This document shows positions 8,426-16,579 of a stretch of 64,000 bases of DNA, in pieces. The stretch is from Bacteroidales bacterium (GTDB lineage Bacteria; Bacteroidota; Bacteroidia; Bacteroidales; Muribaculaceae), in contig CAJTEX010000003.1 of NCBI GenBank assembly GCA_910575615.1, positions 62,001 through 126,000 of the forward strand, written 5' to 3'. Made by a program: the position numbers and the translations under genes. The notes beneath the pieces are model-generated. The model was not told the origin of the DNA and did no database searches. It saw only the letters and a list, made by a program, of their open reading frames with translations. Position 1 is the first letter of the stretch; each line of letters starts with the position of its first letter.

Positions 8426-8905
8426 TTATTTCTTGTTGTCGGCCTGGGCTTTGAGCAGGTCGCGGATTTCGGTGAGCAGCGCCTCCTCCTTGGTGGGCTC
8501 GGCGGGTGCGGCCTCCTCCTCCTTGGTAGATTTCTTGAGCTTGTTCATGAAGCGGATGGCCACGAAGATGCAGAAGGCGATGATAAGGAAGTCGACGATG
8601 CTCTGCACGAACACACCCCATGTGAGGTAGACCTCGGGGTTGACGGTCTGCCCGGCGGCGGTCAGCTGGTCGGCCACCTGCTGGGTGATGACATCGCCGT
8701 TGCCGTCGGTCATGTGGCGCAGGATTATCTTCTTGTCGGTGAAGTTGACACCTCCGGTGACCAGGGTCACCAGCGGCATGATCACATCGTTGACCAGTGA
8801 GCTGACAATCTTGCCGAAGGCGCCGCCGATGATCACACCGACAGCCATGTCGACAACATTGCCTTTCATTGCGAACTCTTTGAATTCAGTGAGGAATTTT
8901 CCCAT
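8426..8905 (-). CDS. mscL: Large-conductance mechanosensitive channel
   Basis: MscL opens under membrane tension to release solutes on hypo-osmotic shock. The 159-residue product begins with the conserved amphipathic start [20 protein letters not shown], then TM1 ([20 protein letters not shown]), a periplasmic loop, and TM2 ([20 protein letters not shown]). It ends in a charged helix, [19 protein letters not shown], that matches the cytoplasmic helical bundle. The [14 protein letters not shown] stretch before it is a slightly long linker. Confidence 0.96.
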   Translation of the reverse strand: MGKFLTEFKEFAMKGNVVDMAVGVIIGGAFGKIVSSLVNDVIMPLVTLVTGGVNFTDKKIILRHMTDGNGDVITQQVADQLTAAGQTVNPEVYLTWGVFVQSIVDFLIIAFCIFVAIRFMNKLKKSTKEEEAAPAEPTKEEALLTEIRDLLKAQADNKK

Positions 8906-8953
8906 AACTAAAGGTTAAAAACGTTATTTGGCAGGTTGCGGCCGATGGCGGCC

Positions 8954-9445
8954 TCACCAGAGGAACATCGCCGATGTGAACGCGTCGAGGGCCACCAGAA
9001 GGGTGACCAGCATCGGTATCAGAACCAGCGATATGATGACTCCGGCCGTGGCGAGCCCGCGGGGCTGCCTGAACAGGCCGATGAACGAGAACACGGCCGC
9101 CAGTATCCATATCAGCCATCCCACCAGCGGTACCCAGCCGATGAACATGCTGACCAGCGAAAGCACGAACCCGGCTGTGCCGATGCCGTTTGACTTCTGC
9201 TGGCCGGGAGCGTAGGGCTGCCAGGGCTGACCATGGTGGCCCGCGCTGTATCCGGGCGGGGCATACCGGTTGTATGGATCCCATGCCTGCGGGCCATACC
9301 CCGGGGGGTACGTCCCAGCGGGCATGGGGTCGTGATAGGGTGATGCCTGCCCCCAGCCGTCGTCGGACCGGTTCTGGCGGCCTGCTCCCCCCGGATTGTA
9401 GGGGGGAGGTGTGGCCGGGGGCTGGTATGGAGGTTGTCCGTTCAT
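8954..9445 (-). CDS. Proline/tyrosine-rich membrane protein, DUF4190-like
   Basis: The 163-residue product has a long low-complexity N-terminus rich in Pro, Tyr and Gly (residues 1 to about 85) and a C-terminal hydrophobic part with two or three membrane segments (GTAGFVLSLVSMFIGWVPLV, then FSFIGLF-RQPRGLATAG-VIISLVLIPML). The pattern of a small LSLV..FIG..RKPRGLA membrane module after a PY-rich tail is typical of DUF4190 proteins, whose role is unknown. It has no signal peptide, so the tail is probably cytoplasmic. It lies between korB and mscL. Confidence 0.7.
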   Translation of the reverse strand: MNGQPPYQPPATPPPYNPGGAGRQNRSDDGWGQASPYHDPMPAGTYPPGYGPQAWDPYNRYAPPGYSAGHHGQPWQPYAPGQQKSNGIGTAGFVLSLVSMFIGWVPLVGWLIWILAAVFSFIGLFRQPRGLATAGVIISLVLIPMLVTLLVALDAFTSAMFLW

Positions 9446-9479
9446 ACAGTTATCTTAACGGAGAGAGGGGGGGAATGGT

Positions 9480-10511
9480 TTACTCTACTGTCCAGGTGTC
9501 GCCGGCCAGGAGCATGTCGCGCAGGCATGTGAAGCCTTTCTTGGCCTTGACCTGCTCCACCTGGGCGCTGACCTCCTGGTCGTAGACGGGGGCGTCCACG
9601 TCGCGGATCACGCCGACGGCCACCGGCAGGTCGGTGCCGTCCATCATGGCGAGCTGCTGGTGGAGGAAGTTGGAGGGGGTATGGGCGTCATGTACCAGCA
9701 CGTCGTCGATGGTGTAGCCGTCCTTGCCGATTTCGACCGCCTTGAGCAGGAAGCCGTCGGCCACGATGCCCTTCTCGTTCTCCTTGCCGAAGAGCATCTT
9801 CTCTCCGTGGCGCAGGTGGATGGTGCGGTCGGCGCGGAACTCCTTGTCGGCGATTGCCGAATGGATGCCGTTGTTGTAGATCATGCAGTTCTGGAGAATC
9901 TCGATCACCGAGGTGCCTTTGTGGCGGGCGCCGGCGAGCATGACCTCACGGGATGTGGGCAGGTCCACGTCGATGGCGCGGGCGAAGAAGTTGCCCCTGG
10001 CTCCGAACACCAGTTCGGCGGGGATGAAGGGGTCTTCGGTGGTGCCGTAGGGCGACGACTTGGAGACGAATCCGCGCGCTGAGGTAGGGGAGTACTGCCC
10101 CTTGGTGAGACCGTAGATGCGGTTGTTGAGCAGCAGTATGTTGATGTCGACGTTGCGGCGCACGGCGTGGATGAAGTGGTTTCCGCCGATGGCGAGACCG
10201 TCGCCGTCGCCCGACACCTGCCAGACGCTCATCGCGGGGTTGGCCACCTTGAAGCCTGTGGCGATGGCGGCCCCGCGGCCATGGATGGTGTGGAAGCCGT
10301 AGGTGTTCATGTAATAGGGCAGGCGCGAGGAGCATCCGATGCCTGAGATGACGGCGGTCATCTCGGGGGCTACCCCGTAGTCGGCCATGGCCTTGTGGAG
10401 GGAGTTCAGGACGGCGTGGTCACCGCAGCCTGCACACCAGCGGACGGGCTGGTCGTTTTTGAAATCGCCCGCCTTATATAATGTCGCTATACATTCCATA
10501 GTCTTTGTCAT
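9480..10511 (-). CDS. korB: 2-oxoacid:ferredoxin oxidoreductase, beta subunit
   Basis: This is the thiamine-diphosphate subunit that decarboxylates 2-oxoglutarate (or a related 2-oxoacid) and passes electrons to ferredoxin. The 343-residue product shows WCAGCGDHAVLNS, the TPP motif GDGDGLAIGGNHF ending in LLNNRIYGLTKGQYSPTS, and the downstream region AIDVDLPTSRE. The start ATG overlaps the korA stop by four bases (ATGA), so the two subunits are translationally coupled. The substrate is most likely 2-oxoglutarate by analogy to the same gene pair elsewhere in the phylum; sequence reading alone does not prove it. Confidence 0.93.
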   Translation of the reverse strand: MTKTMECIATLYKAGDFKNDQPVRWCAGCGDHAVLNSLHKAMADYGVAPEMTAVISGIGCSSRLPYYMNTYGFHTIHGRGAAIATGFKVANPAMSVWQVSGDGDGLAIGGNHFIHAVRRNVDINILLLNNRIYGLTKGQYSPTSARGFVSKSSPYGTTEDPFIPAELVFGARGNFFARAIDVDLPTSREVMLAGARHKGTSVIEILQNCMIYNNGIHSAIADKEFRADRTIHLRHGEKMLFGKENEKGIVADGFLLKAVEIGKDGYTIDDVLVHDAHTPSNFLHQQLAMMDGTDLPVAVGVIRDVDAPVYDQEVSAQVEQVKAKKGFTCLRDMLLAGDTWTVE

Positions 10512-12364
10512 TCATCTTTAAGTAAGAGTTCCTTGACTTTTTCCACGACTTCGTGGACCATGAACGGCTGGCCTTCGACCTTGTTGATGCGGAGGAAGGT
10601 GTGTTCGGGGAATTGAGCCTGGAGGTAATCGGCGAACTGGCCCGTGTTGAGCTCGGCGACGATGAGCCTCTTGTAGCGGCGGAGTATCTCCCCGGTGTTG
10701 CGGGGAAGCGGGTTGATGTAGCGGAACTGGGCGAGCGCCACCTTGTGGCCCTGGCGGTTGAGCTCCTCGGCCGCGTCATAGAGGTGGCCGTAGGTGCCGC
10801 CCCATCCGATGATAAGGGTGTCGGCTTCGGGGGAGTCGCATTTCACCTCCTGGAGTGGGATGTTGTTGGCGATGCGGGCCACCTTCTCGCGGCGGGTCTC
10901 CACCATGCGGGCATGGTTGGCGGGGTCGGTAGAGATGGCCCCGGTCTTCTCGTTCTTCTCAAGGCCGCCCAGACGGTGCATCAGGCCGGGGGTGCCGGGG
11001 ATTGCCCAGTAGCGGCTGAGGGATTCCGGTTCGCGGAAATAGGGGGTCCAGGTGGAGCGCAGCTCCTCGGGGACGAACCGCGGGGTGATGTCGGGGAACT
11101 CGTCGGCCTCGGGGATGCGCCAGGCAGAGGAGCCGTTGCCGATGAAGGCGTCGCTAAGCAGGATGACGGGAGTCATGTGCTCAACGGCGATGCGGCTTGC
11201 CTCGTAGGCCATGGTGAAGCAGTCGGTGGGGGAGACTGGGGCTACCACGGCCAGGGGCGACTCGCCGTTGCGGCCATAGAGAGCCTGGGCGAGGTCGGTC
11301 TGCTCGGTCTTGGTGGGCAGTCCGGTCGACGGCCCTCCGCGCTGCACGTCTATCACCACCAGGGGCAGCTCGGCCATCACGGCCAGGCCGATGGCCTCGC
11401 TCTTGAGGGCCAGGCCGGGGCCTGAGGTGGAGGTCGCCGCCAGGTTGCCGGCGAATGACGCGCCGATGGCGGAGCATACTCCGGCTATCTCGTCTTCCAT
11501 CTGGCAAGCCTTGACCCCGAGGTCTTTGCGTTTTGCCAGCTCGTGGAGGATATCGGTGGCGGGGGTGATGGGGTATGAGCCCAGGAAGAGGGGCAGGCCT
11601 GCCTTCTCGGAGGCCATTATGAGACCCCAGGCTGTAGCCTCGTTGCCCTTGAGGTCTGTGTATGTGCCGGGCTTGATAGCCTCGGTCTCTATTTTGTAAG
11701 TCGATACCCCGGCGTGTATGTTGTGGCCGTAGTCATAGCCGGCGCGTATCACCTTGGTGTTGGCCTCGGCGATGACGGGCTTCTTGGCGAATTTTTTCTG
11801 GATCATTGCCACTGCGCTTTCGACCGGGCGGTCGAATAGCCAGCAGATCAACCCGAGGGTGAAGATGTTGCGACACTTGAGAATCGCCTTGTTGTCCATC
11901 CCCGAGTCCTCCAGGGCGGCGCGGGTCATTGTTGTCACCGGCACCTCCAACACCTGGGCGGTGACCCCGAGTTCGCGGATTGGGTCGTCGGTCAGGAACT
12001 TGGCTTTCTTCAGTCCATCCTCCTTGAAGGAGTCCACGTCGGTGATGATGACACCGCCGGGCTTCAGGAACTTGACGTTCTGCTTCAATGCGGCGGGGTT
12101 CATCGCTACCAGCACGTCACACTGGTCTCCCGGGGTGTGCACCCCGATTCCGATGCTCACCTGGAATCCCGACACGCCGCCCAGCGACCCTTGCGGGGCG
12201 CGGATTTCGGCTGGATAATCGGGGAAAGTCGACACGGAATTGCCTAAACCTGCGGAAACGTTGGTGAAGATGTTTCCCGCCAGCTGCATCCCGTCGCCCG
12301 AGTCGCCGGAGAATCTCACGGCTACTTTGTCGAGCGTCTTAACTCTTTGGTTTGTGTTGTCCAT
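10508..12364 (-). CDS. korA: 2-oxoacid:ferredoxin oxidoreductase, fused gamma-alpha subunit
   Basis: The 618-residue protein joins the gamma domain (about residues 1-190; VRFSGDSGDGMQLAGNIFTN and APQGSLGGVSGFQVSIG) with the alpha, pyrimidine-binding domain (from about 220; FLGSYPITPATDILHELAK, ATSTSGPGLALKSEAIGLAV, VQRGGPSTGLPTKTEQTDL). Fusion of gamma and alpha is the standard KorA form. With KorB it makes succinyl-CoA from 2-oxoglutarate, or runs in reverse, using low-potential ferredoxin. It is the first gene of a minus-strand operon extending to rnhA and has a -7 element at 12484 and a leader hairpin. Confidence 0.94.
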   Translation of the reverse strand: MDNTNQRVKTLDKVAVRFSGDSGDGMQLAGNIFTNVSAGLGNSVSTFPDYPAEIRAPQGSLGGVSGFQVSIGIGVHTPGDQCDVLVAMNPAALKQNVKFLKPGGVIITDVDSFKEDGLKKAKFLTDDPIRELGVTAQVLEVPVTTMTRAALEDSGMDNKAILKCRNIFTLGLICWLFDRPVESAVAMIQKKFAKKPVIAEANTKVIRAGYDYGHNIHAGVSTYKIETEAIKPGTYTDLKGNEATAWGLIMASEKAGLPLFLGSYPITPATDILHELAKRKDLGVKACQMEDEIAGVCSAIGASFAGNLAATSTSGPGLALKSEAIGLAVMAELPLVVIDVQRGGPSTGLPTKTEQTDLAQALYGRNGESPLAVVAPVSPTDCFTMAYEASRIAVEHMTPVILLSDAFIGNGSSAWRIPEADEFPDITPRFVPEELRSTWTPYFREPESLSRYWAIPGTPGLMHRLGGLEKNEKTGAISTDPANHARMVETRREKVARIANNIPLQEVKCDSPEADTLIIGWGGTYGHLYDAAEELNRQGHKVALAQFRYINPLPRNTGEILRRYKRLIVAELNTGQFADYLQAQFPEHTFLRINKVEGQPFMVHEVVEKVKELLLKDE

Positions 12365-12418
12365 GATGTATTCCTATTAAAGGGATAACTTTGGTGGAAA
12401 TGACTGAAAGATAAGTGC

Positions 12419-12439
12419 TTGCCGCCAAGACGGCGGCAA
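12419..12439 (-). other. 8-bp hairpin in the korAB leader
   Basis: TTGCCGCC and GGCGGCAA flank a 5-base loop. The element lies about 55 bases before the korA start and about 40 bases after the predicted transcription start, so it would form in the mRNA leader. There is no U-tract after it, so it does not look like a simple terminator. Confidence 0.5.
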
Positions 12440-12483
12440 ATCGCCTATCCCTGGGTTAATGGTTGGTTTGTATCATTCGACCG

Positions 12484-12491
12484 CAAAGTTA
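12484..12491 (-). promoter_or_regulatory. -7 promoter element for korAB operon
   Basis: TAACTTTG on the minus strand matches TAnnTTTG. It leaves a leader of roughly 115 bases before korA. No TTTG is present at the -33 spacing. Confidence 0.5.
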
Positions 12492-12533
12492 ACTTTTTCC
12501 ACGAGAATTTATAGTGTTTCCCAGAAGTTTTCG

Positions 12534-12541
12534 TAATTTTG
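12534..12541 (+). promoter_or_regulatory. -7 promoter element for polyprenyl synthase
   Basis: TAATTTTG matches TAnnTTTG, 20 bases before the GTG chosen as the start. It places the predicted transcript start near 12548, inside the longest possible reading frame, and therefore argues against the more upstream GTG codons at 12514 and 12541. The -33 element is not recognisable. Confidence 0.5.
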
Positions 12542-12561
12542 TGCTAAAATTTTTCGAGAAA

Positions 12562-13542
12562 GTGACGACATTCCAAACCATCCAGAAGACTCTGGCCCCG
12601 GAACTAAAGCGGCTGAATGACCTCATATCGGCTACTTTGACATCCCCCAACGCCTTGATGAACAAGGTGGTGTCGACATATCTCGAAAAGAAAGGGAAGC
12701 AGATCCGCCCTGTGATGGTGATTCTCAGCGCCAGGCTCCTGGGGGAGGTCAACGACAATGTAATAAAGGGGGCCGTGGCCGTGGAGCTGCTCCACAACGC
12801 CTCGCTCATCCATGACGATGTCGTCGACGACACCCGTGTGAGGCGCGACGCCCAGACCATAAACGGCCTGTGGGACAATCATCTGGCTGTGCTTGTCGGC
12901 GACTTCTTCCTCTCCAACTCGCTGATTCTCGCCTCGGAGACCGGCGACATACGCATCGTGGAGTCGATAGCCTCGCTCGGCCGCCTGCTCTCGATAGGCG
13001 AGCTTGACGAGATTTACAATGCCCGCTACAACCATCTCGACGAGGAGACCTATTTCAAGATAATATACCGCAAGACCGCTTCGCTCTTCATAAGCTGCGC
13101 GGAGGTGGGCGCGGCAGCCGCCGGCGAGAAGGACGCGCGCCGGCTTGAGGCCCTGAGGGAGTTCGCCCGCCTGCTGGGGCTTTGCTTCCAGATCAAGGAT
13201 GATGTCTTTGACTACTTCGCCCAAGGCGGCATAGGGAAGCCCACAGGCAATGACCTGCGTGAGGGGAAAATCACATTGCCGCTGCTCCATGTCCTTGAGA
13301 CCCACACGGGAGAGGAGCATGGCCGTATGATGGAGCTGGCCCGGAAGGAGATGCTGACCTCCGAGGAAATTGCCGCCCTGATTGACTACGCTGTGGCCAA
13401 CGGCGGCATAGAATATGCCAACCAGACGATGGAAAGGCTTCGCGATGAAGCCTGCGCCATACTCCGCGACAATTTCCCCCCGTCTGAGACGCTCGACGCG
13501 TTCATCTCCCTGATAGATTTCATCATAGCCCGTGACCATTGA
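12562..13542 (+). CDS. Polyprenyl diphosphate synthase (octaprenyl-type)
   Basis: A trans-prenyltransferase that elongates farnesyl diphosphate, probably for the menaquinone side chain. It carries the first aspartate-rich motif in LIHDDVVDDTRVRR, the second in FQIKDDVFDYFAQ, and the substrate-binding KGKQIRPVMV. The start is a GTG giving (V/M)TTFQTIQKTLAPEL, 326 residues, matching the usual length and N-terminus. The frame is open to 12514, but the -7 element at 12534 would then lie inside the gene. A hairpin at 13628-13652 followed by T6 at 13661 may end transcription. Chain length cannot be read reliably. Confidence 0.9.
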   Translation: MTTFQTIQKTLAPELKRLNDLISATLTSPNALMNKVVSTYLEKKGKQIRPVMVILSARLLGEVNDNVIKGAVAVELLHNASLIHDDVVDDTRVRRDAQTINGLWDNHLAVLVGDFFLSNSLILASETGDIRIVESIASLGRLLSIGELDEIYNARYNHLDEETYFKIIYRKTASLFISCAEVGAAAAGEKDARRLEALREFARLLGLCFQIKDDVFDYFAQGGIGKPTGNDLREGKITLPLLHVLETHTGEEHGRMMELARKEMLTSEEIAALIDYAVANGGIEYANQTMERLRDEACAILRDNFPPSETLDAFISLIDFIIARDH

Positions 13543-13699
13543 CCTCGGGGAGGGGTTATGCAAAATTGACATTGTTGCAGCAACTTTAGAGGTTTCACCA
13601 TTGTTTTAACCTTGCAACGCGTCGTGTCCTGCAGCGATATGCCGTCGGCAGGCGTGATGCTTTTTTGTGCCGGAATCCGGTTGACAATAATAATGGTTA

Positions 13700-14587
13700 A
13701 TGACTATGGGCTTCAAAAAAACATATTTGTCGGCAGCGTTGCCGGCGTTGGCATTCCTCGCCGGGGCCTGCTCTGGCAGCAGCAAAGGGGTTGACGACCC
13801 GTTTGTCGATTTCCCCGATGACGGGAAACTGGCTAATGTGGTGTCAGTGGTGACATCGCCGTCGACCACCGACACAGTCTTCAGCTTTGACGGCCACAAG
13901 GTGGATGCCCTGCAGATAGCGCGAGTCTTCCCCACCGAGCATTCCGATGTGTTCCTTTCCATCAGGGTGTTCCCCCTCAAAGGTGAGTCGCCTGTCAACA
14001 TGGGGCTGGCGCGCATCATAAGCGAGGATTTCTCGACGGTGGCCGGAGGAGATGTCCGCTACGATCTCCACGAGACCACGGCCCGGGCCGTCACCGAGCA
14101 GATTGATTATTACGGCAAGGTGTTCAACGACACGATATTGCCCCAGTTGCGCGAATCGGTGACCAATGGATTCTATGTCAATGTCGACCTGCGCCCGGCC
14201 TGGGTGTCGGCCGACGACGACATTCACACCTATTCCTCATATATGGAGTCATGCACCGGGGGCGCTCCGGCAGAGATTGAGTGCTACTATGTGAGCTTCT
14301 CAAGCAGGCTGGGGCGGCAGATGACCTTTGAAGACCTTGTCCCCGCCGCCGAACGCCATGCAGTGAGGGAGAAACTGCTCGCGAAGATGGCCGAGGACTC
14401 AGGCAAATCGGTTGACGACTACCTGACATGGCTTACCGGCTATGTCAATCCCGGGGCTGAAAAGCCATTCACAGTCGATGATTTCCCGATAGCTTACGTC
14501 GCGTCATACAGGTCGGGCCTGGTGTTCTCCTATCCGCAGGGGATGGTCGCCCCGGTATCAAAGGGCTGCCCGCTTTACTTCATATGA
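13700..14587 (+). CDS. Lipoprotein, DUF3298/RsiV-like
   Basis: The 295-residue product has a signal peptide ending in LAGAC, so it is lipidated at Cys24. The C-terminal third matches the RsiV/DUF3298 pattern by eye: SRLGRQMTFEDLVPAAERH, then FPIAYVASYRSGLVFSYPQG and APVSKGCPLYFI. Such proteins bind an extracellular ligand or act as anti-sigma partners in other phyla, but no sigma factor is adjacent here, so the role is open. A weak -7-like TAACCTTG lies at 13607. The start could also be the ATG two codons later. The gene is followed by the inverted repeat at 14632. Confidence 0.7.
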   Translation: MTMGFKKTYLSAALPALAFLAGACSGSSKGVDDPFVDFPDDGKLANVVSVVTSPSTTDTVFSFDGHKVDALQIARVFPTEHSDVFLSIRVFPLKGESPVNMGLARIISEDFSTVAGGDVRYDLHETTARAVTEQIDYYGKVFNDTILPQLRESVTNGFYVNVDLRPAWVSADDDIHTYSSYMESCTGGAPAEIECYYVSFSSRLGRQMTFEDLVPAAERHAVREKLLAKMAEDSGKSVDDYLTWLTGYVNPGAEKPFTVDDFPIAYVASYRSGLVFSYPQGMVAPVSKGCPLYFI

Positions 14588-14631
14588 GAAGTGGCGTCCT
14601 GTCACAGGGCGTGACATTTGCAAAAAGATAT

Positions 14632-14685
14632 GAGCCATCCATACTTTGACGGCAGGTTTTGACGTTAACAAAGTATGGACGGCTC
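14632..14685 (+). repeat. 17-bp inverted repeat enclosing the start codon of the next gene
   Basis: The left arm 14632-14648 (GAGCCATCCATACTTTG) and the right arm 14669-14685 (CAAAGTATGGACGGCTC) pair over 17 positions with one mismatch, around a 20-base loop. The ATG of the glycosyltransferase gene (14675-14677) lies inside the right arm, so an mRNA containing both arms would bury its own start codon. Confidence 0.85.
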
Positions 14686-15520
14686 TTCGCTTACATTGGA
14701 GGTCATGATTGCCACTTGCGGACCCGATGGGGGACGCAGGGTAGAGGCAATGCGCCTGCCCCGGCTCGACGGGGTGAGCTACCTCGTGTCATGGCAGGAG
14801 CCTGGCGGCGTCGCGGTGCCGGAGTCTCTGGCATGCCGTGAAGATGTCAGGGTGTTGCCACTCGAAGGTCTGGGCCTGAGCCGCAACCGCAACCATTGCC
14901 TTGACAATGCCCGGGGCGACATACTGCTTGTGGCAGATGACGACCTTGAGTTGTATCCCGAAGGGCTGGAAGCCGTAAGGCGGTTGTTCGGCGAGAATCC
15001 GGGACTGGAGTATGGCTCGTTCAGGTATGATTCGGATGTTGTCAAAACCTATCCCGTATCTGCCTGCTGCCTCGCCCGGCTTCCGAAAGATTTCTACCAG
15101 ACATCGTTTGAGATAGCATTGCGCCGCGATTCACGCGCCGGACTGCTCAGGTTCCCGGAGAATTTCGGGCTTGGAGCCGGGGAGTTCACCGCCGGGGAGG
15201 AGGAGCTGTTTCTGAAAAAAGCGAGAATCAATGGTCTTGACTGCCGATTCATCCCTGTGACGATAGCCTGCCATCCGGGAGCCACCACCGGAGTCCGCGC
15301 CCGTCTCGCCGACGGGGCGTTGCGGGCGCGTGGGGTCGTGGCTGCCGTCGAGTATCCGCTGACGGCTGTGCTGCGTGTCCCGTTGGTGGCCTGGAGGGTG
15401 AGCCGCGCCCGTCAGGCCGGGTTCATGACGGCCCTGCGGCTAATGGCCGCAGGAGCCTGCAAGGCGATTTTCGGCGATGCGGTGAGGACATATCTGAAAA
15501 CACCTCTGTCAGCGAAATGA
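14675..15520 (+). CDS. Family 2-like glycosyltransferase
   Basis: The 281-residue protein has a GT-A type N-terminus: LEVMIATCGPDGGRR as the first strand and nucleotide loop, LPLEGLGLSRNRNHCLDNA, and the metal-binding acidic run ILLVADDDLELYP. Later FGLGAGEFTAGEEELFLKKA resembles the acceptor-site region of small beta-glycosyltransferases. It should add a sugar from a nucleotide donor to a surface polysaccharide; donor and acceptor are unknown. Its start codon lies within a long inverted repeat. If that start is wrong, the next ATG is at 14705, which would truncate the first strand. It overlaps the next glycosyltransferase by four bases. Confidence 0.82.
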   Translation: MDGSSLTLEVMIATCGPDGGRRVEAMRLPRLDGVSYLVSWQEPGGVAVPESLACREDVRVLPLEGLGLSRNRNHCLDNARGDILLVADDDLELYPEGLEAVRRLFGENPGLEYGSFRYDSDVVKTYPVSACCLARLPKDFYQTSFEIALRRDSRAGLLRFPENFGLGAGEFTAGEEELFLKKARINGLDCRFIPVTIACHPGATTGVRARLADGALRARGVVAAVEYPLTAVLRVPLVAWRVSRARQAGFMTALRLMAAGACKAIFGDAVRTYLKTPLSAK

Positions 15521-16488
15521 GCAGCCTGCATAAAAACAACATAGGGATGAAGCTTGTGGAGGATTCCGCATGCCGCCTGACGGTGGTGGTGCCGGTCTAC
15601 AACAGGGCCGGCAGGGTGGGGCCCACTCTTGACTCCCTGGAAGCGCAGACCCTGCGCCCGCTTAGGATAGTGCTTGTCGACAACGATTCGACGGATGACA
15701 CCTTGCGGGTCCTGCTTGACTGGAAAAGCAGGGTGGAAGGCCCGTCATTTGCCGTGACCGTGGTAGTGGAGAAGCAGCCCGGCGCGGCGGCAGCCCGCAA
15801 CAGGGGGCTCGCTGAGGTCACGACTCCGTTCACGATGTTTTTCGACAGTGACGACCTGATGGCTCCCGGCCATTGCCGGAGGGCGCTGTCAGGATTTGAT
15901 GACAACCGCGGGGCGGATATTGTGGGCTGGGACTGCAGCATGCTTTCGCTGGCCGGACGGAGAAACATTGGCCGGTTCAGCGACCGCGACGTGTTGTGGA
16001 ACAATCTCTTCTATGGCTCGATGGCGACCCAGCGTTACGCCGCCCGTACCGCCTTGTTCAGGCAGGCCGGCGGCTGGAATCCCGAATGCCGTGGCTGGGA
16101 TGATGTGGAGTTGGGAGCCAGGCTGCTTGGCCTTTCACCGAAGATTGTGAAACTTCATGGCTCCCAGACTGTCGAGATTGTCGCCTCTGCAGACTCGATA
16201 ACCGGTGACTCTTTCTCGGCGAAGGCCTCGGTGTGGGAGCATGCCCTTGACCTGATGGAGACCTTATGCGGCAATCCCCGGGTGGCGCGTTATGTCAATT
16301 TCCGCAGGGCGATACTGGCCGGAGATTACCGCCGGGAAAGGGCGGTGGATGACTCCCGGCGGCTGCTCGGCGTGGCCCTTTCCAAGGAACCTTCACGGTT
16401 TTTCCGCATGCTTGCCCGTCTGGCCGTGGGGTATCGCGGCACTGGTCTGCCAGGCATATCCAGAATCCTCCGCCCGTTTTTCGGCTGA
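15517..16488 (+). CDS. Family 2 glycosyltransferase
   Basis: The 323-residue product has the full GT2 pattern: LTVVVPVYNRAGRVGPTLDS, IVLVDNDSTDDTLRVL, KQPGAAAARNRGLAEV, the DxD in FMFFDSDDLM, and GWDDVELGARLL. The start ATG overlaps the previous gene's stop (ATGA), so the two glycosyltransferases are translationally coupled and probably act in the same pathway. No polymerase or flippase is adjacent, so the product is unclear. The internal ATG at residue 11 (MKLVEDSACRL) is an alternative start. Confidence 0.85.
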   Translation: MSSLHKNNIGMKLVEDSACRLTVVVPVYNRAGRVGPTLDSLEAQTLRPLRIVLVDNDSTDDTLRVLLDWKSRVEGPSFAVTVVVEKQPGAAAARNRGLAEVTTPFTMFFDSDDLMAPGHCRRALSGFDDNRGADIVGWDCSMLSLAGRRNIGRFSDRDVLWNNLFYGSMATQRYAARTALFRQAGGWNPECRGWDDVELGARLLGLSPKIVKLHGSQTVEIVASADSITGDSFSAKASVWEHALDLMETLCGNPRVARYVNFRRAILAGDYRRERAVDDSRRLLGVALSKEPSRFFRMLARLAVGYRGTGLPGISRILRPFFG

Positions 16489-16502
16489 TGCCGGAATGTC
16501 AG

Positions 16503-16556
16503 CACCCGCCCCCTTGCGTCGTTCCGGGAAAGGATGACCGGCAAGGGGGGCGGGTG
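16503..16556 (+). terminator. Long hairpin between convergent genes
   Basis: CACCCGCCCCCTTGC pairs with GCAAGGGGGGCGGGTG with a single bulged G, enclosing about 23 bases with a short internal helix (GTC/GAC). It separates the plus-strand glycosyltransferases from minus-strand pdxA. Neither side has a clean U-tract, so it may be a bidirectional terminator of the GC-stem type. Confidence 0.6.
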
Positions 16557-16579
16557 TTGTATGATTGTGGGGGCGAGGG

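Noticed and set aside
12381-12393. A plus-strand TAACTTTG just upstream of korA.
   Set aside because: It points away from korA and no plus-strand gene starts soon after; six fixed bases occur by chance many times in a window this long.
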